The notes: generated by a model from the sequence alone, not told the origin. A DNA stretch of 64,000 nucleotides from Beroe forskalii (GCA_011033025.1 WFMF01000209.1:231863-295862); one strand, 5' to 3'; positions 46,470-58,332 are shown, counted from the stretch's first letter. Program-made: numbers and translations.

Positions 46470-47400
46470 CAGTATAACACCGATACGACACAGTAACACC
46501 GTAATAACAGCCTTACGTCGTTGTATGATATCCTACCCCCGTGCACTCGCCGCAACGTTTCACAGCTGGACCTCAGAATTGCTGATAGGGTCGGACATCG
46601 CCCGTCGACTGTGAGTGTGTCATAACGGTGTAACTGTGTCGTTACTGCGTAACTATGTCGTAAAGAATCGTTCAAATAATACGTTGTCACCTATAGGAGG
46701 AGGGGGTTTCCGACTGATTACGTTATATGTTATTTTAACAGGTAAACCACTGTAAACTTGATTACGAGGGGGAGGGGGGTTAAAATCGGCCAAAAATTGA
46801 TCACGTAATATGTGAACAATCCCTTACTTTGTAACTGTGTCGTAACACTAACTGCGTAACTGCGTCGTAGCGGTGTTACTGTGTCGTAAAGGTGTTACTG
46901 TGTCGTGATGGTGTTACTGCGTGTTGTAACAGTGTTACTGTGTCGTAAGAATGAAACTGTTGTAATGGTATTAGTATTACTGTGTCATAACGATGTGACT
47001 GTGTCGTAGCTGCTTTACTGTGTCGTAACGGTGTTATTGTGTTGTAACGACGTTATTGTGCTGTAAAGGTGTAACTGTGTCGTAACGGTGTTACTGTATT
47101 GTAACAGTTCTACTGTGTCGTAACGGTATTACTGTTTTGTATTTTTAACGGTTCTACTGTGTCGTAACGGTGTTATTGTCAGACGTCGTCTGAACATTAT
47201 TTCAGACGGCGCGCCCCCGTCGGAGTTAAGAGGGGGTCAGACAATGGTTGACAAAGGTGTTACACTTACTGTGTTGTAACGGTGTTACTGCGGTTACTGT
47301 GTCGTAACGGTGTTACTGTGTCGTAACGATGTTACTGTGTCGTGGGAATGAAACTGTGTTGTACTTGTAACGGTTCTACTGTCACGTCAATGCATAACTG
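46470..47400 (-). repeat. GTTACTGTGTCGTAACGG repeat array, right
   Basis: Inverted counterpart of 43036-44065. It is interrupted by unshared blocks at about 46510-46615, 46680-46815 and 47178-47262. Confidence 0.9.
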
Positions 47401-47564
47401 TACCGTAAAACTGGTTTATGTTGTAGTTGATGTGATTGTTGATGTTAATGTTACAGCCCTGTGCAAGGAATTGCCGTAAAATGTCACCTGCACGGCCAGC
47501 AGGAATTATATTTTTGAGGCAAACACGCCCAAATGTCCATATCAGTTCAAATTTAACAAGTTAG

Positions 47565-47985
47565 CGATCAGCGCTGATCGGCGCTGATCAGCGCTGATCA
47601 GCGCTGATCAGCGCCGATGAGAAAAAATGGCGTTTACAAAGGCTCTTATGCAGGTGTTTTGGTCGGCGCTGATCAGCGCTGATCAGCGCTGATTTTAGAC
47701 CATCAGCGCTGATCGGCGCGCTGATCAGCGCTGATTGATCGCCGATCAGCGCTGATCAGCGCTGATCGGCGCTGATCAGCGCCGATCAGCGCCGACGACC
47801 GCCGATGAGAATTTTAAAATTTCTGATCGGCGCTGATCAGCGCTGATCAGCGCTGATCGGCGGTGTCGCTGATCAGCGCTGATCGGGCCCGATCAGCGCT
47901 GATCGCGCAATCAGCGCCGATCAGCGCTGATCAGCGCCGATCGGCGGTGGATCGGCGCTGATCAGCGCTGATCAGCGCCGATTGC
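47565..47985. repeat. GATCAGCGCT palindromic array, right
   Basis: Inverted counterpart of 42590-42902; the odd blocks (AAAATGGCGTTTACAAAGGC and TTTTAGACCATCAGCGC) also appear mirrored in the left copy. The right copy is about 100 bases longer. Confidence 0.95.
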
Positions 47986-47999
47986 AAAGTCAACATCTG

Positions 48000-48470
48000 C
48001 CGATGAATGAAATATCTTGTAATACTTCTTGACATTTAAATTTATTCATTACTTTACTGTTTTACTACAGTCTCCATCGTACGCTTGTTGCCCAATGCCC
48101 ACTTTTCTGTAAAGCTGCAAAGGCTGAGCGCTCCTGTGTATCAACCGACATGTTCAGTGTAAGTGTAACATACGTTAACATTGCACTCACATTCCGATAC
48201 ACTGTATTTACATAGATATATAATATATCATAGGTTTACATTGCACCCCATCACTCTATATCCTACATGCTAGGTGTATCATACAATAACATTGCACCGC
48301 TCTTCCCCGAGGTGTATCGAATATCAAGCGCGGTGGTAGTCACGTGACGTTGCTTAGGCTGGAGCGGGATAATTGCGGTCACGTGGGTTCCCATTGCAGC
48401 ACGTGGGTTCCCATTGCAGCACGTGGGTTCCCATTGCAAATCATTTTACTTCCTCCTTGGTTCCCCAATT
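48000..48470 (-). repeat. Right outer arm of the foldback-like element
   Basis: Inverted copy of 39403-39905 with few mismatches, so the duplication is recent or maintained by conversion. Confidence 0.9.
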
Positions 48471-48928
48471 AGCATTTTATTACGAAGCTTTGCTTTTTGA
48501 GCGAATAGAATATCGCAATTACATAAGGAATTTGAAATATCCAGAACATTTAAAATATTTCTCTCAAAAACAGCTTCCGTGATAATTGGGGCACATGCCG
48601 GAGGTAAAATAATTATTATTATTTTCCGTGAATTTTCCGTGTTTATACAGCTTTACCAAGTTTGATTCCGTAGAAACTGGTGATTCTACGAAATCAATAT
48701 TCCCCATTCCAAACGTCACTCCCGCTTATTTATGCTGACATTGTAAACCACCCCATTTTCACAAATTCAGTGTTTTACCCTCTTACAGTTTACCGGGTAA
48801 ACCCTCAGTTTACCCTCAGTTTACCCTCAGTTTAAGTTTAACCTCAGTTTACCCCCTTATACTTTTACAGCGTTATGAAGTGTAGGCATTGTGAGCAGCA
48901 AGGTTCGTCACTGCTTTTGTGAAGGAAG
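48471..48928. other. Spacer and probable promoter of the Ly6 gene
   Basis: No gene. A short CAGTTTACCCT tandem repeat lies at 48785-48850, about 80 bases upstream of the Ly6 start. Confidence 0.45.
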
Positions 48929-51900
48929 ATGCTAAACATAACAGCTTTAATTTCAGTTATTCTCTTTCTTTGCGGTAAGTCATGGATATTTTTAGAAATC
49001 GCTGTTTTGAGAATCTTATCATTTTTAAGTTATAGTCTGTAGCAAATTATATTATCGCTACAACTTAGCTGAAAAGAATCATCTTGAAAAACCTCCTTTT
49101 CACTTTTGCTTCTGATTTTTGCTTTTGAAATTTGAATCCAATGTTTGTTAACCATGATGTAAACCTGATGTTACAAATATTTTAAGCACATCCCAACTGA
49201 TTTTATGCAGTAATATTCCTCTACCATTAGATCTGTTCTATATTTTACCATCTAGTGAAGCCTCTAAACCTCTCCCAAAGTTAGACAACCCTTCAAACAT
49301 AATATATAGCACCATAACCGCGTTTACAAACATATTTCTAGCATTTAACAGATGGAATGCAATGATTTAAACAGCATATATTTATATTGATACAACATAT
49401 TGTGCATATATATATTATGTTATTGACCGGTTGGTAATGATCTTCATGATAATATGCTAACATCATATGTAAAGAAAAAAGGTTCAATGACGGACCTGGC
49501 ACAGGGATGCCTTTCCATACATGAAAGGGTCAACGGCTATTTCCGAAAGTCATTGATGAAAACCTTTAAATTCTAATCCATGTATGATGGTCACGAATAT
49601 ATGTCATAAATTCTAAAGAATCATTCTAAATTCTAAAGAATCATTCTAAATTCTAAAGAATTATTGTTTCAACCAAAGCGCACAATAAACCACGTGCTCT
49701 ACGAGAAATATTTGTTTTGAGGAAAAATCCTCATATTTTCGAACCAAATTAAAATGACGTCATCATCATACGTGAAAATCGTGGGAATTTTCGCACCCCA
49801 CAATTTTTGTCCCACATAACTATTCTGTCTGATATGAACATTGACTTGATTATTGATCCTGAATATTTTCAGCCGAGTGTCGGATAGATTGTTACACCTG
49901 TCAGGCAGGGGAACGAGTCCTCAAACACAAGTACATATCCGAGGTATAGTTCAAATGTGTGCAACTTTTCTTGACAGCTTGGCAGTTCGAACTGCAGTTT
50001 TGTCTGCGCGGCTTAAGTTTGCGCGGCGTACAGATATGTTATTTCTATATGTTTTTACGCCGCGCACACAAAACTGCAATTTGAACGGCTGCCGTTATTT
50101 TTCCTCACTATATTATCCTCATTCTCCGCAAAATTATCCTCATCTTGGCCTCAAACGATCTAGTTATATGAATGAACACTATTGGACCTCATATAACTTC
50201 AGAACTTCAAAGAAAGCTAGTTGTCCTCATCAGCAACTTGATTAATAACTTAACGGGGTCAGGGCGACACCATTAGAAGCTCATTCTAAGACAGCAGTTC
50301 ATTCTAAGACAGAAGCTCATTCTAAGACAGGAGCTCATTCTAAGACAGGAGCTCATTCTAAGACAGGTGCTCATTCTAAGACAGGTGCTCATTCTAAGAC
50401 AGGAGCTCATCCTAAGACAGGAGCTCATCCTAAGACAGGAGCTCATCCTAAGACAGGAGCTCATTCTAAGACAGGAGCTCATTCTAAGACAAGAGCTCAT
50501 TCTAAGACAGTAGCTCATCCTAAGACAGGTGCTCATTCTAAGACAGGAGCTCATTCTAAGACAGGAGCTCATCCTAAGACAGGAGCTCATTCTAAGACAG
50601 GAGCTAATTCTAAGACAGGAGCTCATTCTAAGACAAGAGCTCATTCTAAGACAGTAGCTCATCCTAAGACAGGAGCTCATCCTAAGACAGGAGCTCATTC
50701 TAAGACAGGAGCTCATTCTAAGACAGGAGCTCATTCTAAGACAGGAGCTCATTCTAAGACAAGAGCTCATTCTAAGACAGTAGCTCATCCTAAGACAGGA
50801 GCTCATCCTAAGACAGGAGCTCATTCTAAGACAGGAGCTCATTCTAAGACAGGAGCTCATTCTAAGACAGGAGCTCATTCTAAGACAGGAGCTCATTCTA
50901 AGACAGGAGCTCATTCTAAGACAGGAGCTCATTCTAAGACAGGAGCTCATTCTAAGACAGGTGCTCATTCTAAGACAGGAGCTCATTCTAAGACAGGAGC
51001 TCATTTTAAGACAAGAGCTCATCCTAAGACAGGAGCTCATTCTAAGACAGGAGCTCATCCTAAGACAGGAGCTCATCCTAAGACAGGAGCTCATTCTAAG
51101 ACAGGAGCTCATCCTAAGACAGGAGCTCATCCTAAGACAGGAGCTCATTCTAAGACAGGAGCTCATTTTAAGACAAGAGCTCATCCTAAGACAGGTGCTC
51201 ATTCTAAGACAGGAGCTCATTCTAAGACAGGAGCTCATCCTAAGACAGGAGCTCATCCTAAGACAGGTGCTCATTCTAAGACAGGAGCTCATTCTAAGAC
51301 AGGAGCTCATCCTAAGACAGGAGCTCATCCTAAGACAGGAGCTCATTCTAAGACAGGAGCTCATTCTAAGACAAGAGCTCATTCTAAGACAGGTGCTCAT
51401 TCTAAGGCAGGAGCTCATTCTAAGTCAGGAGCTCATTTTAAGACAGGTGCTCATTCTAAGACAGGAGCTCATTCTAAGTCAGGAGCTCATTTTAAGACAG
51501 GTGCTCATTCTAAGACAGGAGCTCATCCTAAGACAGGAGCTCATTCTAAGACAGGAGCTCGTTCTAAGACAGGAGCTCATTCTAAGACAGGTGCTCATTC
51601 TAAGACAGGATGTCATTCTAAGACAGGTGGTATGACAAATATGAGCGATGGTATGCCGATATGCATGGCTGGGAACAAGTGCATAGCATTTCCTCGGTAC
51701 TTCACGAAGCCATGTACCCCATGTTGAGGAGTCATACTTCAAATTCTTCCGCTGCAACTTGCAATACGGAGGTCTCGACTATCTCGTGCGAAAATATGGC
51801 AATTTGAAGACAACAATTGACACCCGGGAATCCGTAGAGATGGCGCTTGGTCTGTAATCCCACATTTAATGACGGCTCCTCCTCCTCCTCCACCTCCTGT

Positions 51901-52801
51901 TTTTATCTAATAAATTGTCTTCAGATTCCGTTATTATAGTTGTCTATGGGTCCTATATGCCAATAGGTACTTCTAAAAGTCCTCTCAGGAACGTGAATTC
52001 ACCCAAACCTAAAATCCCTTTTTCTCAGGAGTAATTACCTAAACCTAAAATCCCTTTTTTCCCAGAAATTATCACCTAGAGGCCTAAAATCCCTTCTTTT
52101 TCTCAGGAATAATTAACAGCTAGGCCTAAATTAATCCCTTGTCTTTCCCAGGAATGCACAGTCAAGGAGCGGTGCCACAACAAGTATTACTGCGTGTCAA
52201 TGTCGTGGACATACAACGACCTCACCTACCAACAGAAGGGCTGTATGGAGTCAGATAAAGGTAATATGTGCTCAGAAGAAATAGGCGGTCGAAATGCTGT
52301 CATTTACATTGTGCGCGCTGCCAAATTGTTGAAATTAAACGCATGTCTTTCGTGCGCGGGGTATAATTAGGGTTCATTAAAGGCAGTAAATTAGTTAATT
52401 AAAATAGGGCTGGAAGAAAAGTAATTGAAGGGAATGATAATCAAGAAAATAACTGATGATATGGGAGTTTATTATGAGAAAATAATGATGAAAGGTTCAA
52501 TGGCTTCATATTATCATTTTTAAAACTTGGAAGTATACAAATAAAAAAAACTCTTTTTAGTTTTTCTGCAAAACCAAATTTCATAGAAACGACTATTTTT
52601 AATTATTACTTCCCAGTTTTTATTGATGAATTAATCAATTAACCCATTACAATCATCCCAGATTATCCCTGTAACAGACTTTGGGCAAACTGTGAACGAC
52701 GAGTGTGTTCAGATAACTACTGTAACACGGCCTCCCCTGCCCAAAGACATTCCCTAATACTGGTATCATCAGCACTATTCATATTCCTTCTCCTCACGTG
52801 A
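48929..52801 (+). CDS. Ly6/uPAR-type three-finger protein, GPI-anchored, four exons
   Basis: Exons 48929-48974, 49873-49943, 52152-52260 and 52662-52801 join in phase to 121 aa. Exon 1 encodes a signal peptide (MLNITALISVILFLC). The mature part has the three-finger hallmarks: CYTC near the start (22-25), spaced Cys at 41, 47, 53, 70, 79, 86 and 91, and the closing CSDNYCN (91-97). The C-terminus is hydrophobic (SLILVSSALFIFLLLT), as in GPI-anchored members. Such proteins act at the outer cell surface as receptors or modulators; the ligand here is unknown. Eleven Cys lie in the mature chain, an odd number. Donors are GTAAGT, GTATAG and GTAATA. Introns carry a family B MITE, an 18-bp satellite and a family A2 MITE. 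Confidence 0.88.
49614..49672 (+). repeat. Three 20-bp repeats (TTCTAAAGAATCATTCTAAA)
   Basis: Three tandem copies in Ly6 intron 1. Confidence 0.8.
49981..50092. mobile_element. Family B MITE in Ly6 intron 2
   Basis: GGCAGTTCGAACTGCAG left end; a decayed right end (CTGCAATTTGAACGGCTGCC). It lies 37 bases after exon 2. Confidence 0.8.
50273..51630 (-). repeat. 18-bp satellite (AGCTCATTCTAAGACAGG) in Ly6 intron 2
   Basis: About 75 units. Variants (ATCC for ATTC, GTGCTC for GAGCTC, AAGAGC for AGGAGC) recur in blocks, showing higher-order duplication. Long open frames on both strands are artefacts of an 18-base unit without stop codons. Confidence 0.97.
51640..52151. other. Rest of Ly6 intron 2; unexplained open segment 51685-51857
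   Basis: A segment open from a TAG at about 51682 to a TAA at 51855 could encode about 56 residues, with FKFFRCNLQYGG and YLVRKYGNLKTTI stretches. It has no Met near its start and does not fit the Ly6 phase. It may be a decayed exon or element fragment. Confidence 0.3.
52264..52366. mobile_element. Family A2 MITE in Ly6 intron 3
   Basis: ATATGTGCTCAGAAGAAATAG left block, CATTGTGCGCGCTGCC centre and TTTCGTGCGCGGGGTATA right block. It lies 3 bases after the exon 3 donor. Confidence 0.8.
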
Positions 52802-53016
52802 TCTGCTCACGTGACCTGCTAATATATCAAAGTCACGTGATCTGATAATATCAAAGATATATCATGTGAAGAGTATATATATATTGTACTTTTAGTAAAT
52901 CTGTTCAAATATCTATGTATGAGAAGAAAAAGTATGTACTTATATATTTGCTGAATCCAAAAAATATTTTACATGGAAATATATTGGAGAGATTGGTGAA
53001 ACGTTGATGAATCACA

Positions 53017-53022
53017 AATAAA
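53017..53022 (+). terminator. AATAAA poly(A) signal of the Ly6 gene
   Basis: AATAAA lies 216 bases after the Ly6 stop on the same strand. Confidence 0.6.
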
Positions 53023-54601
53023 TATGCATATATATAGGCGTCATTCAAGTTTGGTCAAAATGGATGACTGGTGACTTCACATCACTTTCCCCTGCCTAAA
53101 GTGACCTTTCGATGCCTGCTGTAAATCCCAAACATTTCAGCAACTATTGGAGAACTTTCACCACAAAACATAATATGATAGTCAGTTAACATTGAACGCT
53201 TTATTTATAAATATATTCAGTTGTGTTGACATGGGTTGAAATGTGATATATAAAGTGGCGTAAAAATAATAATTGGCAGTTTGGAAAGGCTTAATTTGGT
53301 GGCTTAGAATGGTTAATTGATGACAAGGCACCGCCTATTATTTGTGCGTGAATTAGAATTATCGGTTATATTATTCAGTTTTTGCACTTTTGGTTGCAAT
53401 GTGACGGGCTGTGAGCAATAAATTTATCATATTATATTTGATGAAATCTGCCCTGAGACAAATTGACATATTTGTTTTTTGAACTGTAATTATTACAAGA
53501 CATTCTTGCCGTTCAAAAACTAGAGAAAGTTTGGTTTTTGAATTGAAATATAGAATCAAAAAAGTCAATTAAAATAACAGACTTTTCGTAGTTCGAGCAT
53601 CATCGTTCTTCAGAATTTTACATTCCTCAGATACTTTCAACTAAAACCTTTCAACAGTTAAAATGATTGTTACAGCTACATATAGAACAGATAGAAGTAT
53701 AATAAAATTAACGCATACGATGAAAATTTAAAGTTGAGAATTCGAAGGTATGTACTGGAGATTACGAACATCCAGTTCCATCTCCCATGCACCACGATAA
53801 AAATCAGCATTCCATTACTATGGAATCTAAACCAAAGTAACTATGAAATATATTGTACTAACTTGAAGTATTTCGAGAATAAAAAATTATCTAATTATGG
53901 ATAGTTTTATATTTAAGAGACTGTATACTAACATTTACCAATTATATTTTGAAAATTTTTATTCAGAAGTTGGTAAATCTGAGGTATAGAAATAATAAAA
54001 TTTAGATTCATTTTTGTTATATTTCCGAATGCTTTTATTGGAGTGATAAAAGCAGAATGTTATGTTCAATGATTTTTATCCAATTTACTGATGTTGATAA
54101 AGTTGACAAAGATTTATCATCCTAAAAATGAAATTGTTTGTTTTAGTCAGTTAAAGTAACCCTTGGTGACGATTCAAAAATTCTTGTCAATATTGAACAC
54201 TTCAGAATCAAAATATGATGCAAGAATGTAACTATAAAACAGCCAAATCAAAAACTTAAAATGACCTTAACTCTTATATTAAACCAGATCCAAACATAAA
54301 ATACGAAACAGTCCCTAAAAGTAACCATAACGCATGTGTGTACACTGTACAGATTGCTTGATTGACGGAGGGCCCGACAAGAGGCACAAATTAACAGTTG
54401 CTCGTAAGCTTTCGATATGAATTATGTCGGAAGAACAGCAAAATTGCGCTTCTTTATCGAGCCCTCTGTCATTTGATTTTGAAATTAGCGACTATAGCAA
54501 AAAATAAAGCGACTATAGCAAGAATAAAGGAAATCATCCGAATGATGAAACTTTACATGGCAGAAATAATAGTAAAACTAATGAACATCAACTTCTAAAA
54601 C
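53023..54601. other. No gene seen
   Basis: AT-rich. It lies between the convergent Ly6 and GPCR genes and probably includes the GPCR 3' UTR. Confidence 0.4.
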
Positions 54602-54877
54602 TCAAACGACTGTTTGCATTTTTGTCATGTTCACCATAACAATACAAGGGGTGCCATAATCTCTCTTACTTTGCTGGCATCTTTCTCCATCCTGATTTCC
54701 GTTCATCAATCCAGCGTTTTCACAGTTCTGATTTTTATTGGAATTGGAAATGCCATTATTTTGCCTCGGCATATGCAAAAAACCGCTGTTCTCACAGTTC
54801 TGATTTTTATTGGAAACGCCATTATTTTCCCTCTGCATAAAACCACTGTTTTCGTCACAGTTCTGCTGCTTCCATCT
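54602..54877 (-). pseudogene. Out-of-frame extension of the GPCR C-tail
   Basis: Downstream of the GPCR stop, a shifted frame continues the same Asn-rich repeats (NCDENSGF, NKNQNCENSGF, NKNQNCENAGL) and ends with TGA at 54602-54604, about 90 residues. The receptor's last in-frame repeat reads NQNCDNSGGLM, so the repeat family spans the stop. Either an indel truncated a longer tail or the base call is wrong near 54860-54877. Confidence 0.55.
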
Positions 54878-56108
54878 GCATCAAACCACCGCTATTGTCA
54901 CAGTTCTGATTCCTATTGCTGAGGGCACTATTCTCGCTATTGTTCTGCAGATTATTATGCTTATTGCTGAGGGCACTATTCTCGCTATTGTTCTGCAGAT
55001 TATTATGCTTATTGCTGAGGGCACTATTCTCGCTATTGTTCTGCAGATTATTATGCTTATTGCTGAGGGTACTATGCTCGCTATTGTTCTGCAGATTATT
55101 ATTATGCTTATTAGCTTCATGATAAGACTCGTGACTTTTCCGCTCCATTCCGTACAGAGTAAACGCTTTAAACCTCACGGTACACTGGGTAAAGTACCGG
55201 AAACTCGCGTTAGTCAGGTAGTACGCAAAGGGGTTGAACCACGAGTTGACGAACAACACGAAATTCATCAGGGTTTTAAACCACCCTGGGATCTTGTGAA
55301 CTGCAGCTTTGTCTATGATGGGTACGGAGTACCGTACAACGTACGGACTGTAGGAGCAAACGAACACCAGTGTGACAACAAATATCAGGGTCAGGTTGGA
55401 CCGGTTGATGTTCCGACCTTTTTCTGTAACCAGTTTGATAAGTCCAATATTAGCACCGAGTAGAATGAGAGACGGGATGAAAGTGTAGATAACAGCACAC
55501 ATCATGTCTACTCGCTGCCAGAACGCTGACAGATGGATCCCATGGTAATAGTCACAACTAGACTTAGGAGGGTACAGCATTATGAGTCTCTGATCGGTCC
55601 TGGAAAGGTTGGCGAAGTAGTAGATAGCCGGGTGGAGGAGTCCGAAGGACCACGCAGCGAAGGTGATAAGGTGGGAAGTCCGGGCAGACATGCGCCAGAC
55701 TCTCAGCGGGAATCTACACCTCAGGAACTTGTTAAGGGATAGCATGGTGATGAAGCAGATGGTGGAGATAGCGGGGGTGTATTGGAAGTAGGTCGTAATG
55801 CGACACACTCGCTCCCCCAACACCCAGGTCTGGTGGCTACAGAGGGTGACGAGGGTAGGGAGAACCCACACCAGGTTGAAGAGAATGTCGGAAACTGCGA
55901 GGTTCTTGATGAAGACGAGGGAGTTGGTGTCGATCTTGATGGCGTGGTGGTAGGTTGCTATGAGGACGAAGGTGTTACCGAGGATACCGAGGATGAACGA
56001 GGCGAGGGACCAGGTAATCAGGAGGATTAACGAGGGCTGGGAGAGGGTGAAGGTGTCGTAGTCTGGGTCACCGAGGAGGGGAGTGGTTTCAGTGTGGTCT
56101 TCAGTCAT
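54855..56108 (-). CDS. Class A (rhodopsin-like) GPCR, intronless, repeat-rich C-tail
   Basis: 417 aa. Seven hydrophobic helices span about residues 25-315. Family landmarks: GN45 in TM1, NLAVSD74 in TM2, Cys102 and Cys185 for the extracellular disulfide, and N292-P-F-A-Y296 in TM7. Departures: DRY is N126-K-F and CWxP is SYSP (Tyr253 at the toggle Trp position). The tail after 335 carries a 16-residue unit (NKHNNLQNNSENSALS; 48 bases) about four times, Asn/Ser-rich and low complexity. It should signal from the plasma membrane through G proteins; the sequence suggests a peptide-type receptor, but the ligand cannot be told. Neighbouring repeats and the lack of introns hint at retroposition or simply the intronless style common in GPCRs. 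Confidence 0.92.
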   Translation of the reverse strand: MTEDHTETTPLLGDPDYDTFTLSQPSLILLITWSLASFILGILGNTFVLIATYHHAIKIDTNSLVFIKNLAVSDILFNLVWVLPTLVTLCSHQTWVLGERVCRITTYFQYTPAISTICFITMLSLNKFLRCRFPLRVWRMSARTSHLITFAAWSFGLLHPAIYYFANLSRTDQRLIMLYPPKSSCDYYHGIHLSAFWQRVDMMCAVIYTFIPSLILLGANIGLIKLVTEKGRNINRSNLTLIFVVTLVFVCSYSPYVVRYSVPIIDKAAVHKIPGWFKTLMNFVLFVNSWFNPFAYYLTNASFRYFTQCTVRFKAFTLYGMERKSHESYHEANKHNNNLQNNSEHSTLSNKHNNLQNNSENSALSNKHNNLQNNSENSALSNKHNNLQNNSENSALSNRNQNCDNSGGLMQMEAAEL

Positions 56109-58332
56109 GGTTTCAATTTAATAGTCAATCTGGTAAGAGTTGCAGTTACGATAAAATCTGTAATTTTGCCTGAAAGTATAAAATAGCGGCTGAAAATTAG
56201 CAACATCGGCAAAATTCTATCTCTTAATGAGCACCAATTATTCTGATCAAAGACTTCCTATGTAAATCGAAGACCCAAATGGTCCTACGTCCAGGGCTAT
56301 ATTTACTATGAAACCAGTGTTTACGAGAGTAGTATCATAGCGGCTACTTAACTAATTGACTAATTAAGTAAGAACATGCTTGATAGTGATAAAACTAGGT
56401 GATTATACCTACAGGCTACATAACAACCGAATACAAAAGCCAAAAGCTAACTAGCGTTTTATCAGAAATATTGATAGCTTTGTGCACTGCAATGTGCCTC
56501 ATATTCTTCGTTTGAAATCAGGCAGTTTCCTGCTTCACTTCATGACAGAATTAAAATTTAAAGCAGTAACGCAATATCTATCAACAGTCCAATTTAAGCA
56601 ACGAAAATAGATTCGTTGGGCGAAATTGTGCTTTTAAGAGTCATAAAGGGCAATTAAAGGTGTGGAACCATATTTCTCAGGAAGGAGATGAAAGTTACTT
56701 AAATTTAAAAGCCGTGGAAATCTAATGCAGCGAGATTAACATTATTAATTATACCATTGTTGGAGAGTACGAAATCTGAAATGGTGAATCCATCAATCAC
56801 GATTTAATGAACTGAAGATGGATTTACTGAAGAGAAGGCTAGCACAAATGCAAGGTGTTGCATTCATTGATTGATTCACCGTTACCTCCTAATAACTTTA
56901 TTACTGATTGAAAAGGGCGCCGCTGGGAATCATCAGAAGAATCCACTTTATCATAATATGGTGGTGCATTAGGCGCTTAGACTTAGAGCATGGCTGGAAA
57001 TGGCTGCGCTGATACAAATATAATTGTACGCCTACAAGTACCCTCAAAATTGGCTACTAGCAATTAAGATGCAAGTTACAAGCTATATCGGATGCAGCTA
57101 AATTTATAAATTTATCCTGCAATGTCTTATTTTAATCTACGAACTACAGCACAGAAGTGCTGTAGTCCGATCCATCCATATCTTTTGGTTACATGAGGAG
57201 CTAAAGATACTAACACAATCTGATATACCGAATCAAATAGGTACCCCATAAAACGGTATTGTAAGATCAGGTAAAATAGTTACAATTAAGCAGTCAGAAC
57301 TTGAAAGGCCTCCTAAGAAAGTATTTTATCTCACAAAACCTCATATAATGGAATGCTGGATGTGTGTCGGAGCAGCTGTCCACCTGTCAGAAACCCAATA
57401 ATCTAGAGAATTTCAAACCCATGTGAAAGTTAGGATCATTGTGAATGTCATACTCCAGATAATAAGGAATGTATGGAAACAAAGGGATGTTTGTAATTCC
57501 ATGACGTACACACTACACACAGCTCCTTCTTATACCCATTTATATTAGCACAATAATTCAAGAGGTACCTTACCACTTTAAAGCGCCACCTGGGGCTGAT
57601 TAAGGTTTATTTAGTAGCAAAGTATACGGTCATGATAATATGCTACAAGATCATTCTAGAACAATATCTCACATGGATTCAATGAGCAATGAGGTGCTTT
57701 ATGTAACCAAACTTTAATCCTGGTCAACTTATTAAGGCTGTTCTAAATTGATACTTTTTCCTTTGAGGTTCGTACAGATAAGATGCCGGCGATACAAAGT
57801 CGAGGCGGTTGCAAAGCTCAAGCTTTCCATTTTGTGATCTTTACAAAAGCTACATATCCAAGGTTTCATCAGAAAGGGTATCATAGGTTAGGTGAAGACT
57901 CAATCATGTCATTGTTTGAAGGCAGAATTTTGGTATACTCAGCTATATAACTGTGTAATCGAATAGATCGATAAAGGATATGATAAGGAAGTCATGAGAA
58001 CTTCAACGTCATTAACTCACTAAATTATGCTATAATCATGACGACATAATATAACCGCCCCCTGGCCCCTGGGCGCCCGTCGCCCGATATAGTGGGACAA
58101 TGAACATTCCTATTTCCTTTAAATCCTAATTACATTACTAAGAAGTTAGAAATAGAACTATAATACCAAATGAATAAAAACACGAAAAACGAGTGAAATT
58201 GAATTTCTATGATGGAGAGGACTGCTGAATCTGTATTGTGACACATATTTAAAACCAGATCATCTATTTGAATAACGTGGATAGCACCTGGTGTGTTGAA
58301 TAGGGACTTTTTATACCAGGAAAACGACGAGT
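56109..58332. other. No gene seen; dispersed repeat at 56760-56888
   Basis: GPCR 5' flank. The block 56760-56888 (GGAGAGTACGAAATCTGAAA ... TTGATTGATTCACCGTTACC) recurs at 63508-63629 with a 6-base difference. Confidence 0.5.

Larger units (their letters stand above)
39403..48470. mobile_element. Roughly 9-kb foldback-like inverted-repeat element made of satellites
   Basis: The outer ends are inverted copies: AATTGGGGAACCAAGGAGG at 39403 and CCTCCTTGGTTCCCCAATT ending at 48470. About 500 bases of unique sequence follow on each side (39403-39905 against 48000-48470), including three copies of a CACGTGGGTTCCCATTGCAG unit. Inside lie mirrored satellites: GATCAGCGCT (42590-42902 and 47565-47985), a non-satellite block (42903-43035 and 47440-47562) and a GTTACGACACAGTAAC family (43036-44065 and 46470-47400). 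The centre has telomere-like and TATAGGCGCC arrays. Only the left arm has a 2.3-kb CATCTC array (40037-42318). The architecture recalls foldback transposons, whose long inverted repeats are built of subrepeats. I found no transposase, so it would be non-autonomous. A local inverted duplication is the alternative. Confidence 0.75.

Noticed and set aside
50273..51635. Open frames of 381 and 224 codons (MSSCLR and LILRQE repeats)
   Set aside because: Satellite artefacts inside the intron of the Ly6 gene.
54810..55463. Plus-strand open frame of 217 codons
   Set aside because: It is opposite the GPCR; the receptor motifs show the minus strand is the coding one.
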